Assembly (NCBI RefSeq): GCF_001420915.1 | Contig: NZ_CP013021.1 | Span: forward strand, 3,089,001 to 3,153,000 | DNA: 64,000 bases | Direction: 5' to 3' | Source of the DNA: Agarivorans gilvus | GTDB taxonomy: Bacteria > Pseudomonadota > Gammaproteobacteria > Enterobacterales > Celerinatantimonadaceae | Shown here: positions 16,835 to 26,709 of the stretch, piece after piece | Position numbering within the stretch: position 1 is the stretch's first letter | How the letters are laid out: each line of letters begins with the position of its first letter | Program-made: the position numbers and the translations under genes | Notes under the pieces: generated by a model | Database searches by the model: none | Told to the model about the DNA's origin: nothing | What the model saw: only the letters and a program-made list of their open reading frames with translations

Positions 16835-17852
16835 AGACAGCTCCTAAGTTGGGTAATACTTTTTCCGGCGTGTAGTCTTGATAGATTACAAATGCACGCT
16901 CGGATAATTGCCGCTGTAGTGAAGGGCTGGCTAACAATTGCGACAATTTTTGGCTTAAGCTTTCTATATCTCCTGGTGCATACAATAAGGCTGAGTCGCG
17001 GTCTTTCAATACTTCAGGAATTGCTCCTACCGTAGTGCTTACAATGGGGAGTTTGTAAGCCATTGCTTCAAGAATTACCATGGGTAACCCTTCGTTATAA
17101 GAGGGCAGCACGAGGGCTGTACAAGATTTTAGAAGTTGCTGTTTTTGCTCTGTATCAATCCAGCCGTGCATAACTATTTTATCGTCAATACCTAATTGAG
17201 CGATTAAATCAGTAAACGCCTGCTGTTTGTCGCCTGCACCACAGATATGTAGGGTGAAGCTTTTATCAGTTAAAGCAGCACAAGCATGCGCTAAATCAAA
17301 AATTCCTTTTCGATCAATTAATGCACCAAGAAATAATAGATCTTTAGTTTTACGCTCAATTGCTATTGAAGGGCGCACCTTTATGTAGTTTGGAATCACT
17401 GTGGCCGATACGCCTGAGATTGACTTAATATAATCTGCCCATCCTTGCGATAATACGACAAATTGGTCACAGTGCCGAACTAACCAGCGGATCCAATATT
17501 GAGTGAAGCGACTAGAGTGTTGATAAAAGTCTTTGAACTCACTGCCATGTAAATGGATGATCGTTTTCGCGCCACAAGCTTTTGCTAAAAGTAAGCAGAT
17601 TAGCTTTCGCCAAAAACTACCCTTGTATGACATGTGGGCGTGAACAATTGAAAATTTAGTCGATAGGAGTTGAAATACGATTTTACTACAAGCCATAGGG
17701 AAGCGGAGGGCGTCTTTCCATTTGTTATCGCCGTGGTGGGTAGCAATACGTATATGTTGAACATTTGTTGCATAAAAACCATCTTCTTCGTAAGCCTTTA
17801 TCACCGAGTCGATGCCACCCTGTTGCTTGGTTCCTAAACTTATTATTTTCAT
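16812..17852 (-). CDS. Family 4 glycosyltransferase
   Basis: A 346-residue GT-B fold transferase. N-terminal acceptor half has GGIDSVIKAYEEDG and VHAHMSYKGSF. The C-terminal nucleotide-sugar half has LFLGALIDRKGIFDL, VMHGWI and the EX7E motif EGLPMVILEA. It adds one sugar to the lipid-linked repeat unit at the inner leaflet of the cytoplasmic membrane; donor and acceptor are unknown. Four nt separate it from the upstream acetyltransferase gene. Confidence 0.88.
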   Translation of the reverse strand: MKIISLGTKQQGGIDSVIKAYEEDGFYATNVQHIRIATHHGDNKWKDALRFPMACSKIVFQLLSTKFSIVHAHMSYKGSFWRKLICLLLAKACGAKTIIHLHGSEFKDFYQHSSRFTQYWIRWLVRHCDQFVVLSQGWADYIKSISGVSATVIPNYIKVRPSIAIERKTKDLLFLGALIDRKGIFDLAHACAALTDKSFTLHICGAGDKQQAFTDLIAQLGIDDKIVMHGWIDTEQKQQLLKSCTALVLPSYNEGLPMVILEAMAYKLPIVSTTVGAIPEVLKDRDSALLYAPGDIESLSQKLSQLLASPSLQRQLSERAFVIYQDYTPEKVLPNLGAVYENLYSS

Positions 17853-17855
17853 GAT

Positions 17856-18413
17856 TTATTCCTCACTGTAGGGGTGCTCTATATAGTCGCGACTTCCTTT
17901 AGTCGAAACTAACTTCCCTGGGTTTCCGACCACCACACCACTCTCAGGCACATCTTTTGTTACTACTGCATTGCTGCCGATAATGGCGTTATTTGCGATG
18001 GTTATAGCGCCAAGAACAGAGGCTCCTGGGCCAATATAAACGTTGTCGCCAATTATTGGATAAGCCCCAAGGCGGCCACCAATTGTTACGTTATGCGTGA
18101 TGGTGACATTCTTGCCTATGATGGCTTTGGCTCCGAAGGTGGTTCCAAATACATGTCGAATACAAAAACCAGGACCAATGGTGGCGCGATAATTTATATC
18201 CGAGACTAAACTGCGTTTTTGGTACATGAACATCAGCTTAGGTAACCAACGTATTATCGGTTTCTTATCCCAATGTGCTGCGAGTCTTAGCCAAAAAGTA
18301 AATCGGAAGCCCTTTTCCTTAAAATAAGCCATCACCGCCAGTTTGAGGTTTGCCTCTCCGTAGTAGCGGTATAGGTCGCTATATATTATCTGTTTGACAC
18401 TGAGTCTACCCAT
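17856..18413 (-). CDS. Serine-acetyltransferase-like hexapeptide enzyme
   Basis: A 185-residue acetyltransferase of the CysE/WcaB kind. After a helical N-terminus (about 1-60) comes a left-handed beta-helix with IGPGFCIRHVFGTTFG, IGKNVTITHNVTIGG, IGDNVYIGPGASVLG and a closing IIGSNAVVTKDVPESGVVVG. His in CIRH and ITHN is at the catalytic position type seen in the family. It is a second acetyltransferase in the same locus, less AT-rich than the one at 15388-16017. Probably decorates a sugar in the repeat unit. Overlaps the next upstream gene by 8 nt. Confidence 0.8.
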   Translation of the reverse strand: MGRLSVKQIIYSDLYRYYGEANLKLAVMAYFKEKGFRFTFWLRLAAHWDKKPIIRWLPKLMFMYQKRSLVSDINYRATIGPGFCIRHVFGTTFGAKAIIGKNVTITHNVTIGGRLGAYPIIGDNVYIGPGASVLGAITIANNAIIGSNAVVTKDVPESGVVVGNPGKLVSTKGSRDYIEHPYSEE

Positions 18414-19506
18414 GGCAGAGTCTCGTCATTTTTTGCCAGTATTTTTCTGCCACTATATCTACCGAAAATTGTTGAGCTCGGGCTATGCGACTATGGCTAC
18501 TAGCAATGGGGTGTTGTAGTTGTTTGACGATATTATTGGCCAAGTGTTGGTAGTTTCCTACCGGAGAGAGTAAGCCAAATTCACCAGCCTTGAGGATCTC
18601 GGAAGGGCCATAGTTACAATCGGTACTCACCACTGGTAATCCAAAATTGAGAGCTTCAATTATTACATTGCCAAAGCCTTCAAAGGCAGAAGACAGTACA
18701 AATAAGTCAGCTTGTTGGTAGAACGTTTCGGGGGTATTTGAATAACCGACAAACTCAACATCGTGGTCTAGTTGTAGTTCAACTACCAATTTATCTAAGC
18801 TTAGTTTGTAGGCCTCGTCGAGTACACCGCCTACAATGACCAATTTACTATCTTGTTGTTGTCTGACTAAGGCAAAAGCTTTGAGGAGCGTTTCGTAATC
18901 TTTTTGCGCGGTAATTCTACCCATGGCAAGTATTGTTTTGGTTGTAGAGCGTTTGCTAGTCCTTTGCTTTGGTTTAGTTGGAAAAGTTCTGACCGGGTTG
19001 TGTATCACATCAATGGGAACCTTGTTTCCCAGCAGCTTGCGCACTTCTTGCTCCAAACCTTCAGAGACACAGACTACGGCATCGGCCAAGCGATACATAA
19101 ACGCAACAAAGCAATAAAGTTTGGCTTTACGTAGCCAATTTGCTCGTTTCATCTGTTCATACAATGATAAGTGTTCGGTGACTAGTACTGGCACTCTGCT
19201 GGCGGCGATCTTTTTTGATAATAAGCATGCAACGTTGGTATCAGGATAGGCAGATATCACGAGATTACATGGCTGCTTTTTAAGGTAGTGAGCAAATGCC
19301 AAAATAGAGCGCTTGGTATCACGGGCATTAAGGGTATCAACTTGAAAACCTGCTTTACGGGCGTTTTCAATGTTGTCACCGTCTAGCCGGTCTACCACAA
19401 ATATGATTTCTGCTTGATAGGTTTGTTGGAAATAACGAGCAATGGTGAGAAATACTTGTTCTGCTCCACCAAATCCTAACTTTGAAATTCTAAACACGAT
19501 CCGCAT
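18406..19506 (-). CDS. Family 4 glycosyltransferase
   Basis: A 366-residue GT-B transferase. The N-terminus reads KLGFGGAEQVFLTIARYF (donor-loop GGAE motif). The central part has VVCVSEGLEQEV and ILAMGRITAQKDYETLL. The C-terminal EX7E motif is EGFGNVIIEA followed by GLPVVSTDCNYGPSEIL. Likely transfers a hexose or N-acetylhexosamine to the growing repeat unit. Gene ends overlap both neighbours (17 nt upstream, 8 nt downstream), so translation is coupled. Confidence 0.9.
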   Translation of the reverse strand: MRIVFRISKLGFGGAEQVFLTIARYFQQTYQAEIIFVVDRLDGDNIENARKAGFQVDTLNARDTKRSILAFAHYLKKQPCNLVISAYPDTNVACLLSKKIAASRVPVLVTEHLSLYEQMKRANWLRKAKLYCFVAFMYRLADAVVCVSEGLEQEVRKLLGNKVPIDVIHNPVRTFPTKPKQRTSKRSTTKTILAMGRITAQKDYETLLKAFALVRQQQDSKLVIVGGVLDEAYKLSLDKLVVELQLDHDVEFVGYSNTPETFYQQADLFVLSSAFEGFGNVIIEALNFGLPVVSTDCNYGPSEILKAGEFGLLSPVGNYQHLANNIVKQLQHPIASSHSRIARAQQFSVDIVAEKYWQKMTRLCHG

Positions 19507-20464
19507 CGACTTTTCCTTTTAAGCGTTGGAAAAACATAAATGGGTAAGGAAGTAAAAGAATTAGCTTTCTACGCATTCCAAGGCGTGATTCTGTGAGTAA
19601 GCGAAGGCCTATCAGGTTCGCATCTAATATAATTTTAAGAGGTATGCGGAAGCTATCTCCTAACTCTAAGGCGCAACGGTAAATAGCGTAAAAAACACCG
19701 CTTTTATAAAGTGTATTGCTGTAGCTTTTTGACTTTGGGATTGAACAATAGAAAGCGACTAAATGTTCCAAATAATCAGGTTTTACATTTAGTGTAGCGC
19801 CAGACTCATTAAGCCGGTAGGCATAGATGGCCTGGTTTATATGATAAATTGATTGCGCTTTTTGGTACGCTGTGGGGATAACCATCATATCTTCGCAAAA
19901 ACGCACGCCCGCTGGGAAAAAGTTCTCGCAGAGCAAATTCCGCTTAAATACCCGCAGCCACGGATACCAGATAGAGCGGAGCATGATGGTGTTTATCACT
20001 GAGCTAAGTGGCATTAAGCCAAACTGTTGGTGTACAAAAATATCATCGTTTTGTATTTTCCCGTTTTTTAAGAACTTAAAACCAAACTCAATAATATCTG
20101 GCTGTTTTGTTTCGATCGCGTCCATGATGGTTGGTAGATAGTCTTCTAGAACTTTGTCGTCAGCGTCGATGAAACCAATGTAAGCTCCTTTTGCTGTCTT
20201 TATGCCAATATTTCTCGCGACGCTCACGCCTTGGTTAACTTGGTTGAGGAGCTTAAATTGAGAGGTTTTGAAATACTCAGGAAAATGAGTTTCAAGTAAC
20301 TCATGCCCCTTATCTGTGGAACCATCGTTGACAAATATTATCTCTACAGCTTTATCTTGTAATTGCTGGGTGAGAGAATCGGCTAATTCCAATATATATT
20401 CTTTGGCATTATATAGTGGAATGATCAATGACAATTGAACATGCTCACTTGCTAGATAGGACAT
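19490..20464 (-). CDS. Family 2 glycosyltransferase
   Basis: A 324-residue GT-A transferase. The nucleotide-binding N-terminus is LSLIIPLYNAKEYI, followed by VEIIFVNDGSTDKG, NQGVSVARNIG and the DXD-type metal motif IGFIDADDKVLEDYL (about 95-110). The C-terminal third has a short hydrophobic patch that may contact the membrane. It builds the lipid-linked repeat unit; sugar unknown. It overlaps the flippase gene by 20 nt and the next glycosyltransferase by 17 nt. Confidence 0.9.
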   Translation of the reverse strand: MSYLASEHVQLSLIIPLYNAKEYILELADSLTQQLQDKAVEIIFVNDGSTDKGHELLETHFPEYFKTSQFKLLNQVNQGVSVARNIGIKTAKGAYIGFIDADDKVLEDYLPTIMDAIETKQPDIIEFGFKFLKNGKIQNDDIFVHQQFGLMPLSSVINTIMLRSIWYPWLRVFKRNLLCENFFPAGVRFCEDMMVIPTAYQKAQSIYHINQAIYAYRLNESGATLNVKPDYLEHLVAFYCSIPKSKSYSNTLYKSGVFYAIYRCALELGDSFRIPLKIILDANLIGLRLLTESRLGMRRKLILLLPYPFMFFQRLKGKVDADRV

Positions 20465-21764
20465 AGACCACCTTTTTGTAAGAGCTGATTGGTTTTAGTA
20501 TTAGGTCTTTCAGCCCAACAACGGCTAACCAAAAAATAGAGCGCGTTTCTTTAAATACGCCATATAACAATAAATCTGCGCAGGCGAAGGAGAGTAGCGA
20601 TACTAAAGCCGCTCCTTTTACACCAAAGATAGGGATGCATATAATATTGGCGGCAATACTGATAGCTGCGGCGATCAGTGATTTACTCAATTCGTACTTG
20701 GTTAATTGGTTTACTACTAATAAGCGACTATATAATGCGGCAGGAATAATAAATACCCATTTCCAAACTAAAATTTTTAATATCTCACTGGACTGAGAAA
20801 ATTGCTCACCATAGAGCGTATTTACAATGGGGTCAGCTAAAAGAAACACCACTAATGCTAAAACTAGTGAGCAGGCTGATATTAACTGGCTAAGACCCGA
20901 TAAAAAGTTTTGATAGTCATGCTCATTTTGTTGTTGCTTCCTAACTAATATATTAAAAAAGCTGAGAGTTAGAATGTTACCTACAAAAATAAACTGAGCC
21001 ACTAACTTGGCTGCTGCTGAGTAAAGGCCAACACTCTTATCATCTAGCAAGGTTGAAATAATCAGAATGTCAGCTTGAGTAAACAAGGGGAATAGGGCTG
21101 AGGCTAATAAAATTGGCATTGCCGGTTTAAGCATTGATTTTATTTTATTAATACACAATTTAAACTGTCCTTCACCCTGCCCTTGACGAAGAAATGTAAT
21201 GGCTAATAACAAGGTTTGCAGTAAAGCTTGTAGCGGCAAAAAGTATATAACCCATTGATATTCCAATCCTAAAAACAGAGCCAAGAGCATATAGAATAGA
21301 GCGAAGAACCTTGAGGTTATGGCTGCCCAAGCAATAAATTTAGGTAAGTTTACGGCTTGGAAGTAGAGCCTAAATATTGTGGCTCGAGTGAAATAAGTGT
21401 TGAGGGATACAGCAAATATAATAACTAAAACATCTGACGCTAAGAACTGCTCGCGCATGATATATACAGCCAGAAGCAGCAAAGGCAGATACATGCACCA
21501 GCCAATAGATTGTAGAATGAAGCAGGAAAATATGGTATCTCGCTGGGGCTTTTTAGCTAGCTCATGCAAAATGATATTGTCTAAGCCCAACACGACTAAA
21601 AATATAAGTAGTTCGCTGGTGGCTTGAACTTGACTCAGCTTACCTAAGCTTTCGGGGCCAAAATAACGCGCGACTAAAATAACGCTTAATAAACCAAAAG
21701 CGATTCGACTAAAATATTCTATTGCATGCCAAAGCATATTTTTTAAATTAATTGATTTAGCCAA
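20445..21764 (-). CDS. wzx: Wzx-type repeat-unit flippase
   Basis: A 439-residue integral membrane protein with about 12-14 helices, of the polysaccharide-transport (PST/MOP) family. The N-terminus NLLW-like start is seen as INLKNMLWHAIEYFSRIAFG. It also has LGLDNIILHELAKK and a central ADILIISTLLDDKSVGLYSAAAK, here quoted only in part as ADILIISTLLDDKSVG. It flips undecaprenyl-linked repeats to the periplasmic face. Its presence together with Wzy marks the locus as Wzx/Wzy-dependent. Overlaps the polymerase gene by 8 nt. Confidence 0.85.
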   Translation of the reverse strand: MAKSINLKNMLWHAIEYFSRIAFGLLSVILVARYFGPESLGKLSQVQATSELLIFLVVLGLDNIILHELAKKPQRDTIFSCFILQSIGWCMYLPLLLLAVYIMREQFLASDVLVIIFAVSLNTYFTRATIFRLYFQAVNLPKFIAWAAITSRFFALFYMLLALFLGLEYQWVIYFLPLQALLQTLLLAITFLRQGQGEGQFKLCINKIKSMLKPAMPILLASALFPLFTQADILIISTLLDDKSVGLYSAAAKLVAQFIFVGNILTLSFFNILVRKQQQNEHDYQNFLSGLSQLISACSLVLALVVFLLADPIVNTLYGEQFSQSSEILKILVWKWVFIIPAALYSRLLVVNQLTKYELSKSLIAAAISIAANIICIPIFGVKGAALVSLLSFACADLLLYGVFKETRSIFWLAVVGLKDLILKPISSYKKVVYVLSSK

Positions 21765-22992
21765 GATTTTCCCCCTCGCTAAAAACTAATTTTGTAGAGA
21801 AAACGGAGGTTTCCACTGAGCTAGGTGGATTAGTCATGCTAAAAATAGCTAGTAAAAACATTAGCCAAAGTACATTGGTAGAAATCAATAAGGTTGATTC
21901 AGTAACATTGTGGCCTATGGTAAACAAGAAAATAGCAACGAAAGGCGCTAGCTCCGATCTCGACGGGTGGCGTAGTGCCAGTAGAAAGCAGTGAATAAAC
22001 AAAAATAGGGTAAGGCCTAGGCCAACAAAGCCTGTCGAGACTAAAATGTCCACATAGCCGCCGTCGCTAGAAACGATTTGTTCAACCCAAAGAGGGGCTG
22101 ATTCAACTAGTTCTGTGTAATAAATTTCAGAATTTTCACTTCCAACCCAAACGGCTTCAAAACCTAAACCATAATTTAGTTGTTCTTCTGCGTGTAACAA
22201 CATGGTTGACCAAAGCTTACCTCGTCCTGTGAGCAGATCTTCATCAAGTTGGTAGTATACGTAGTTGAGTAACTCTTCTTGGTGGGTGCTTAAATATATG
22301 ACTACGGTTAGCCCAATAGTTTGGCAGAACATATAAAAAAATAGCTGGCTTTTGGGGTCCTCCGTTGTACTGCTTAAAGTAAATAGCCAAGTAAGTAGTA
22401 AACACAAAATAAAGAGAACTAATGAAGTTTTTGAGTTAGTGGCAAGGAGCAGACTAAAGCTTAAACAGAATAACAACCACTTAAATTTTGTTTTATAAGA
22501 AAAAAATAACAATATTGAGCTAATAGCCATGACCAGACCAATATTATTTTTACTGTAGTAAAAACTTGTTAATCCTCTACTAGAAAATGCTGAGTTAGGG
22601 TGAGTAAGGATATAAACAAGGTTTATTATTATGGCTAAGATAGCAGCATTAATTAGTATTTTTTTGGTCTTTTCTGTGCCTAAACTTTCAACCAAGCTAA
22701 AACACATGATTAACATGAGTATTTGAATAAATACAGCCATAATCGTTTCTTCAGGCCATCTAGACCAGTATTGGCTTAATAAACACCAGCCAAGGAGAAG
22801 TAGTAGAGGCCACAGTTTTAAGCTGTTTTTTATGAGTGTTGTTAATTTGTGCCTACAGTTGTACACACCGATAATGAGCAGGATCAGCAGTGTTTTTCGA
22901 TTGAACAGATTATTTCCTAGCATAGAAAAGCTAAGCAATATGGTGGTTATGCCATTTGTTACTATCGGGAGGTAATGATTAAATTTATTCAT
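21757..22992 (-). CDS. wzy: O-antigen/EPS polymerase (Wzy-like)
   Basis: A 411-residue membrane protein with about 11 helices and a large periplasmic loop (about 235-330). In that loop lie the ligase/polymerase-style residues LLTGRGKLWSTMLLHAEEQ and YGLGFEAVW. Sequence conservation in the family is low, so assignment rests on topology, the GRGxLW motif and the neighbourhood. It would join repeat units in the periplasm under control of the co-polymerase. The pssE-like gene ends 8 nt upstream. Confidence 0.8.
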   Translation of the reverse strand: MNKFNHYLPIVTNGITTILLSFSMLGNNLFNRKTLLILLIIGVYNCRHKLTTLIKNSLKLWPLLLLLGWCLLSQYWSRWPEETIMAVFIQILMLIMCFSLVESLGTEKTKKILINAAILAIIINLVYILTHPNSAFSSRGLTSFYYSKNNIGLVMAISSILLFFSYKTKFKWLLFCLSFSLLLATNSKTSLVLFILCLLLTWLFTLSSTTEDPKSQLFFYMFCQTIGLTVVIYLSTHQEELLNYVYYQLDEDLLTGRGKLWSTMLLHAEEQLNYGLGFEAVWVGSENSEIYYTELVESAPLWVEQIVSSDGGYVDILVSTGFVGLGLTLFLFIHCFLLALRHPSRSELAPFVAIFLFTIGHNVTESTLLISTNVLWLMFLLAIFSMTNPPSSVETSVFSTKLVFSEGENLG

Positions 22993-23000
22993 TTAACTGC

Positions 23001-23495
23001 CTAGCTAGCAACAAATTCACTAACAAAGTTGATTAGTGACTTTCTATCGTTGCTCTCTTGCTCACTAGCAGGGATGAGCTGGTCACGATTATCTAATAAT
23101 TCAAAGAGTTGTTGATCGTTTTCCGCTATGTAAACTCCGGGATAGCTTGCGAATTGCTTGGCCGTTGCCAGTTGATGATCATTACGGTGTTCACCCTTGG
23201 CGAATAAACGCGGCATAATAATAAGCGGCTTTTGAAACTCTTGAGCTGTGAGTATTGAGCCCATGCCCGCGTGCGCAACTAATAACGAAGCCTGCTCGAC
23301 TTTTTGTTTATATTCGTTAGGACTAAGAAATAGTTTAAAATCGAAGTGCTTAGCTTGATATTCGCCTTCACCTAGTTGTGCAAATACCTCCGTGTTATCG
23401 CTATTTTTTTTAGCCCATTCGTCCATTGCTTTCGCTAAACGGTCAAAAGGCAATTGAGTCCCTGTTGTAACGAATACGTAGGATTTATTCATCAT
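23001..23495 (-). CDS. PssE-like glycosyltransferase subunit (GT28 C-terminal type)
   Basis: A 164-residue protein resembling the C-terminal half of family 28 glycosyltransferases (Alg13/PssE type): YVFVTTGTQLPFDRLAKAMD at the start, then ASLLVAHAGMGSILTA and PLIIMPRLFAKGEHRNDHQ. In rhizobial and streptococcal loci the PssE-like subunit works with a membrane PssD-like subunit as one enzyme that adds the second sugar, often glucuronic acid or galactose. The gene overlaps its presumed partner by 4 nt. The sugar is not predictable. Confidence 0.85.
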   Translation of the reverse strand: MMNKSYVFVTTGTQLPFDRLAKAMDEWAKKNSDNTEVFAQLGEGEYQAKHFDFKLFLSPNEYKQKVEQASLLVAHAGMGSILTAQEFQKPLIIMPRLFAKGEHRNDHQLATAKQFASYPGVYIAENDQQLFELLDNRDQLIPASEQESNDRKSLINFVSEFVAS

Positions 23496-23935
23496 ACTAC
23501 CGCTCCATGGAATTCGACATTTTTATCGCTTAGATGCTGCCATTGAGATAGAGTTTTATGTGCAATTTTTTTTGATAAGTTTCCGCACATTGATAGCTTT
23601 TCTCCATTGGCAATGCTATCGATCCAAAGGGTTTTGGCTCCTATTAGCCGACCAAGTAAAATACACATCAGGCCCGGAGCGGCTCCTGTAGATACAATAT
23701 GACTAGGCCTCTGTTTTATAATGAGTTTACTGACTTTCCAAAAAAGTATTAACACTTGCCAAGGTTTGTCTCGGTTTGCGTCAATCAATAAGTAATGATT
23801 ATTTATATTATTTTGTTCAGCCAGTCCCTTACCCGTTGTAACGTAAATAGTGGATTCACAAGGAAACGCAGATGCTAGTTTCATCATTTGTTTCCAATGG
23901 CCTCCTGCCGATGCAACCGCTAATATTTTTCCCAT
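23492..23935 (-). CDS. PssD/Alg14-like glycosyltransferase subunit
   Basis: A 147-residue protein of the Alg14/PssD type: MGKILAVASAGGHWKQMM with the GGH motif, then hydrophobic VLILFWKVSKLII and STGAAPGLMCILLGRLIGAK. It likely anchors and completes the PssE-like subunit. I chose ATG 23935, which matches family N-termini and has AAGGA 8 nt upstream. A longer frame begins at 24034 but would overlap the kinase gene by 89 nt. The gap to the kinase stop is 10 nt. Confidence 0.85.
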   Translation of the reverse strand: MGKILAVASAGGHWKQMMKLASAFPCESTIYVTTGKGLAEQNNINNHYLLIDANRDKPWQVLILFWKVSKLIIKQRPSHIVSTGAAPGLMCILLGRLIGAKTLWIDSIANGEKLSMCGNLSKKIAHKTLSQWQHLSDKNVEFHGAVV

Positions 23936-23945
23936 ACTGATTTCC

Positions 23946-26149
23946 TTATGCTTGACCGGTTTGATAGTCATAGCCATAGCCGTACCCAACATTATATTGT
24001 CGTTGTTTTTTGAGTATTTGATTGAGTACCACACCGCTAACCGGGATTTTATGTTGTGTTAAGCGTGAGAGGGCTTGATGTACTTTCATCACCGGTGTTG
24101 AGTTGGTTTTGATAACAAAAAGAGCGCTATTTACATGTTGGCCAATAAGTAAGCTATCGGATACCGGGCCGATTGGAGAGCTATCAATAATAATGTGGTC
24201 ATAGCGCTGCTCTAGTTTCTTAAGTAAAAGGCCAAATCGAGGAGAGGCTAAGAACTCTTGTGGGTTGTGGGTAACTAGTCCCGCAGGGATTAATGCAAGC
24301 CCCGACTCTGTATGATTGATAATCAGTTCATCTAAATTTATATCCATAACGATTAAATTTGATAGTCCGGGTTGAGAGGGCTTTAAGCCAAATGCTTTAC
24401 CAATATTGGGATTCCTAAGATCTGCATCAATGAGTAACACTTTTTTTAGCTTGCTCATTGAAAGCGCTAAACTAATGGATAGCGATGTTTTACCCTCGCC
24501 AGAAAATGAAGAGGTTATTAGTATTCTTTTTTGTTGCTCTTCTGGTGTAAGAATCAGTGCGGTTCTTAAATCTTTTACTGCTTCGTTAAATTGAGGCTGT
24601 TGATTAAAGCCAGAAATAGTTGTACTCCAGTTTGTTAGCTGTAGGCTCTTAGGGGGTACTTTGGGCACTAAACCTATAGGATTGACCTCTAAATGCTGCT
24701 GTACATCTCCGGCATGACGAAAGTGAGAATAAAATAGATCTCGGGTAAAGAAACATATTGCGGCACAAAACATGCCTATTATCGAAAATACCGCCACCCA
24801 TTTCTTTTTATTTGGTCCACTCGGTAATTTAGGCGCGATTGCATAATCGACAAACCGAGCAACGGCAGCAGTAAGACCCTGTGTAGCGGAAGTTTCCTTT
24901 TGTCTTGTCAGAAATAAATTATATAGTTTGCGGTTACTGGCTAACTCTTCTGTTAAAGCTTGGTAGCGAGCTCTTTTTTAGTGAATTCTTGGAATTCTGA
25001 CTTTTTATTCTCAAGTTCTCTTTTTAAGGTTATTTCTTGCTGTTTGGTACTATTTAGTTCGTTTTCTATTCCTTGGGCTAAGGTGCTAATAATTTGCTTG
25101 GCTTTTTGGTTTAAAGCTTGGAGTTGCGCCTTAGCTTGAATAAGTTTGTCGTGCTTGGGACCATAACGTTTCGATAATTCGGAAACGTATTTTTCGGTCT
25201 CTAGCTGAGACACTCTAATGTCTCGTACTTGCGGGTGATTAGAAATGGCGGGAATTGTTGACAATTGGTCTACCGACACATTCTTATTGACTTTCAGCAG
25301 CTGATCAATTGATGCAGCGGCTATGCGGCGATTACGTACTTCCGCTAATTGCTCTGTTAGTCTGGTTAACTCAGCGTTGAGTAAGCTGTCAATGCCACTC
25401 GAATCCACTAATTTTTCGGACTCTAAAAAGTCAGCTAATTTAGTCTCAGAGAGGGTTACGGCGGAATTTAGCTCTGCCACCTTATCTGACAGCCAAAAGT
25501 AGGCCTGTTGAGTTACTTTTGTTTGAACATCTAGGCTTGATTCGATATATGCCTGACCAAGTGTATTTACTATATCGGCGGCTAACTGTGGAGTGCTTGC
25601 TTGATAGCTAATTACGACTAATTGGGTTTTTCTAATGGGGGAAATAGTAAGATTGCTTTGCAATTGTTTTACTAGATCTTGATTATCTGACTCTGGCTCA
25701 TTAGTGGTTGATGAATATGATGGCTCTTCTAGGCCAAAAAAGGTGAGTAACTGACTTTTTAGTGCTTTAGCTTTATTTACAATGAGAACGATCCCTTCGG
25801 GATAAGATGGAGCCAAGAACGCAGGTGAATGTTTAAGATCTAATTTGTCGATAACTTTTTCTGCCAGCGCTCTTGATTTTAATAATTCAAATTGCGTTAA
25901 GTAATATTCTTTTTTGTTAGTATCAAAGTCGTATGCATCTTTAATTGAAACTGCTTTATTTGCTTGCGCTTCAATAAGTAAAGTTGCATTGGCACTGTAT
26001 TGGACCGGTAAGGTTCTAGCGAGTAGGTAGCTTAAGGCACCTACTATAAAACCCACTAGGACAACATAATGACTGCGTTTTAACAGTACAGTCAAATAGA
26101 CGCTTAGGTTTAGTGGTGCTTGCTCTGAAGCCTTTGTCATAGCCTTCAC
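23946..26149 (-). pseudogene. Wzc/GumC-like polysaccharide co-polymerase with tyrosine kinase, frameshifted
   Basis: Controls polymer length and export through cycles of tyrosine phosphorylation. The N-terminal Wzz domain (SVYLTVLLKRSHYVVLVG) and long periplasmic coiled coil are read from 26149 until a stop at 24953. The protein resumes in another frame as ALTEELASNRKLYNLFL, the second membrane helix, and the BY-kinase. The kinase has Walker A SGEGKTSLS, Walker A' LLIDADLRNP, Walker B IIIDSSPI and a tyrosine-rich tail YNVGYGYGYDYQ. The break is in TACCAAG (24959-24965, minus strand). One missing base, or loss of one of two tandem TACCAAG copies, would restore about 735 residues. No start is seen for the second part except an internal GTG at 24797. 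Unless corrected, polymer production would be impaired. Confidence 0.85.
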
Positions 26150-26164
26150 TCCTTTGATGATTTT

Positions 26165-26692
26165 TTAGAAAAAGCTTGCTTTAACGATGATAATATCGCC
26201 TGGGCCAACAATGGCTTTTAAGTCTTTTTCTTCACTTTGGCTTGGCTTAGATGCCCTTACCATCACTTTATTTTTGGTGGCTCGTTCGGTAAAACCGCCT
26301 GCTAGCGCGATGGCTTTTTCTACGGTTAAGCCGGGTTGAAAAGCATATCCTCCGGGCTTAGCTACTTCACCGTTCACATAGATCATGCGATATTGAACAA
26401 CGTTTACTGATACCTTAGGGTCGATCAGGTAGTCATCTTCCAGTCCTTGGGTGATGGTTTGTTGCAGCTGCTCTGCTGTTTGCCCGAGAACTTCTAATTT
26501 ACCCAGGTAGGGATACTCGATTTGCCCACTAGACGAAACCAGATATTCCATGGATAAATCTTCTTCGTTATAAACGTTGATGCGGATGGTATCGCCAGCG
26601 CCAAGTTTATAATTGCTGTTGGCATGGCTAGTTGCGCTATAAAGCATTAAAAATACTAGGGCAACCGAAAGTAGCTTGGTTAAATGTTGCAT
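26165..26692 (-). CDS. Wza-like polysaccharide export protein, short form
   Basis: A 175-residue periplasmic/outer-membrane protein. It has a signal peptide (1-24, SATSHANS) without a lipobox cysteine, then a Poly_export domain (YKLGAGDTIRINVYNEEDLS) and one SLBB domain (VNGEVAKPGGYAFQPGLTV). It lacks the extra SLBB repeat and C-terminal helix of E. coli Wza (about 379 aa), resembling short forms of GumB/VpsM type. It probably forms or contributes to the outer-membrane export channel with the co-polymerase just downstream (15 nt). Confidence 0.85.
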   Translation of the reverse strand: MQHLTKLLSVALVFLMLYSATSHANSNYKLGAGDTIRINVYNEEDLSMEYLVSSSGQIEYPYLGKLEVLGQTAEQLQQTITQGLEDDYLIDPKVSVNVVQYRMIYVNGEVAKPGGYAFQPGLTVEKAIALAGGFTERATKNKVMVRASKPSQSEEKDLKAIVGPGDIIIVKASFF

Positions 26693-26709
26693 ATTGACCT
26701 CTGTTGCTC

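Noticed and set aside
23936..24034. N-terminal extension of the PssD-like protein
   Set aside because: It would overlap the kinase gene by 89 nt, and the internal ATG with AAGGA matches the family start.
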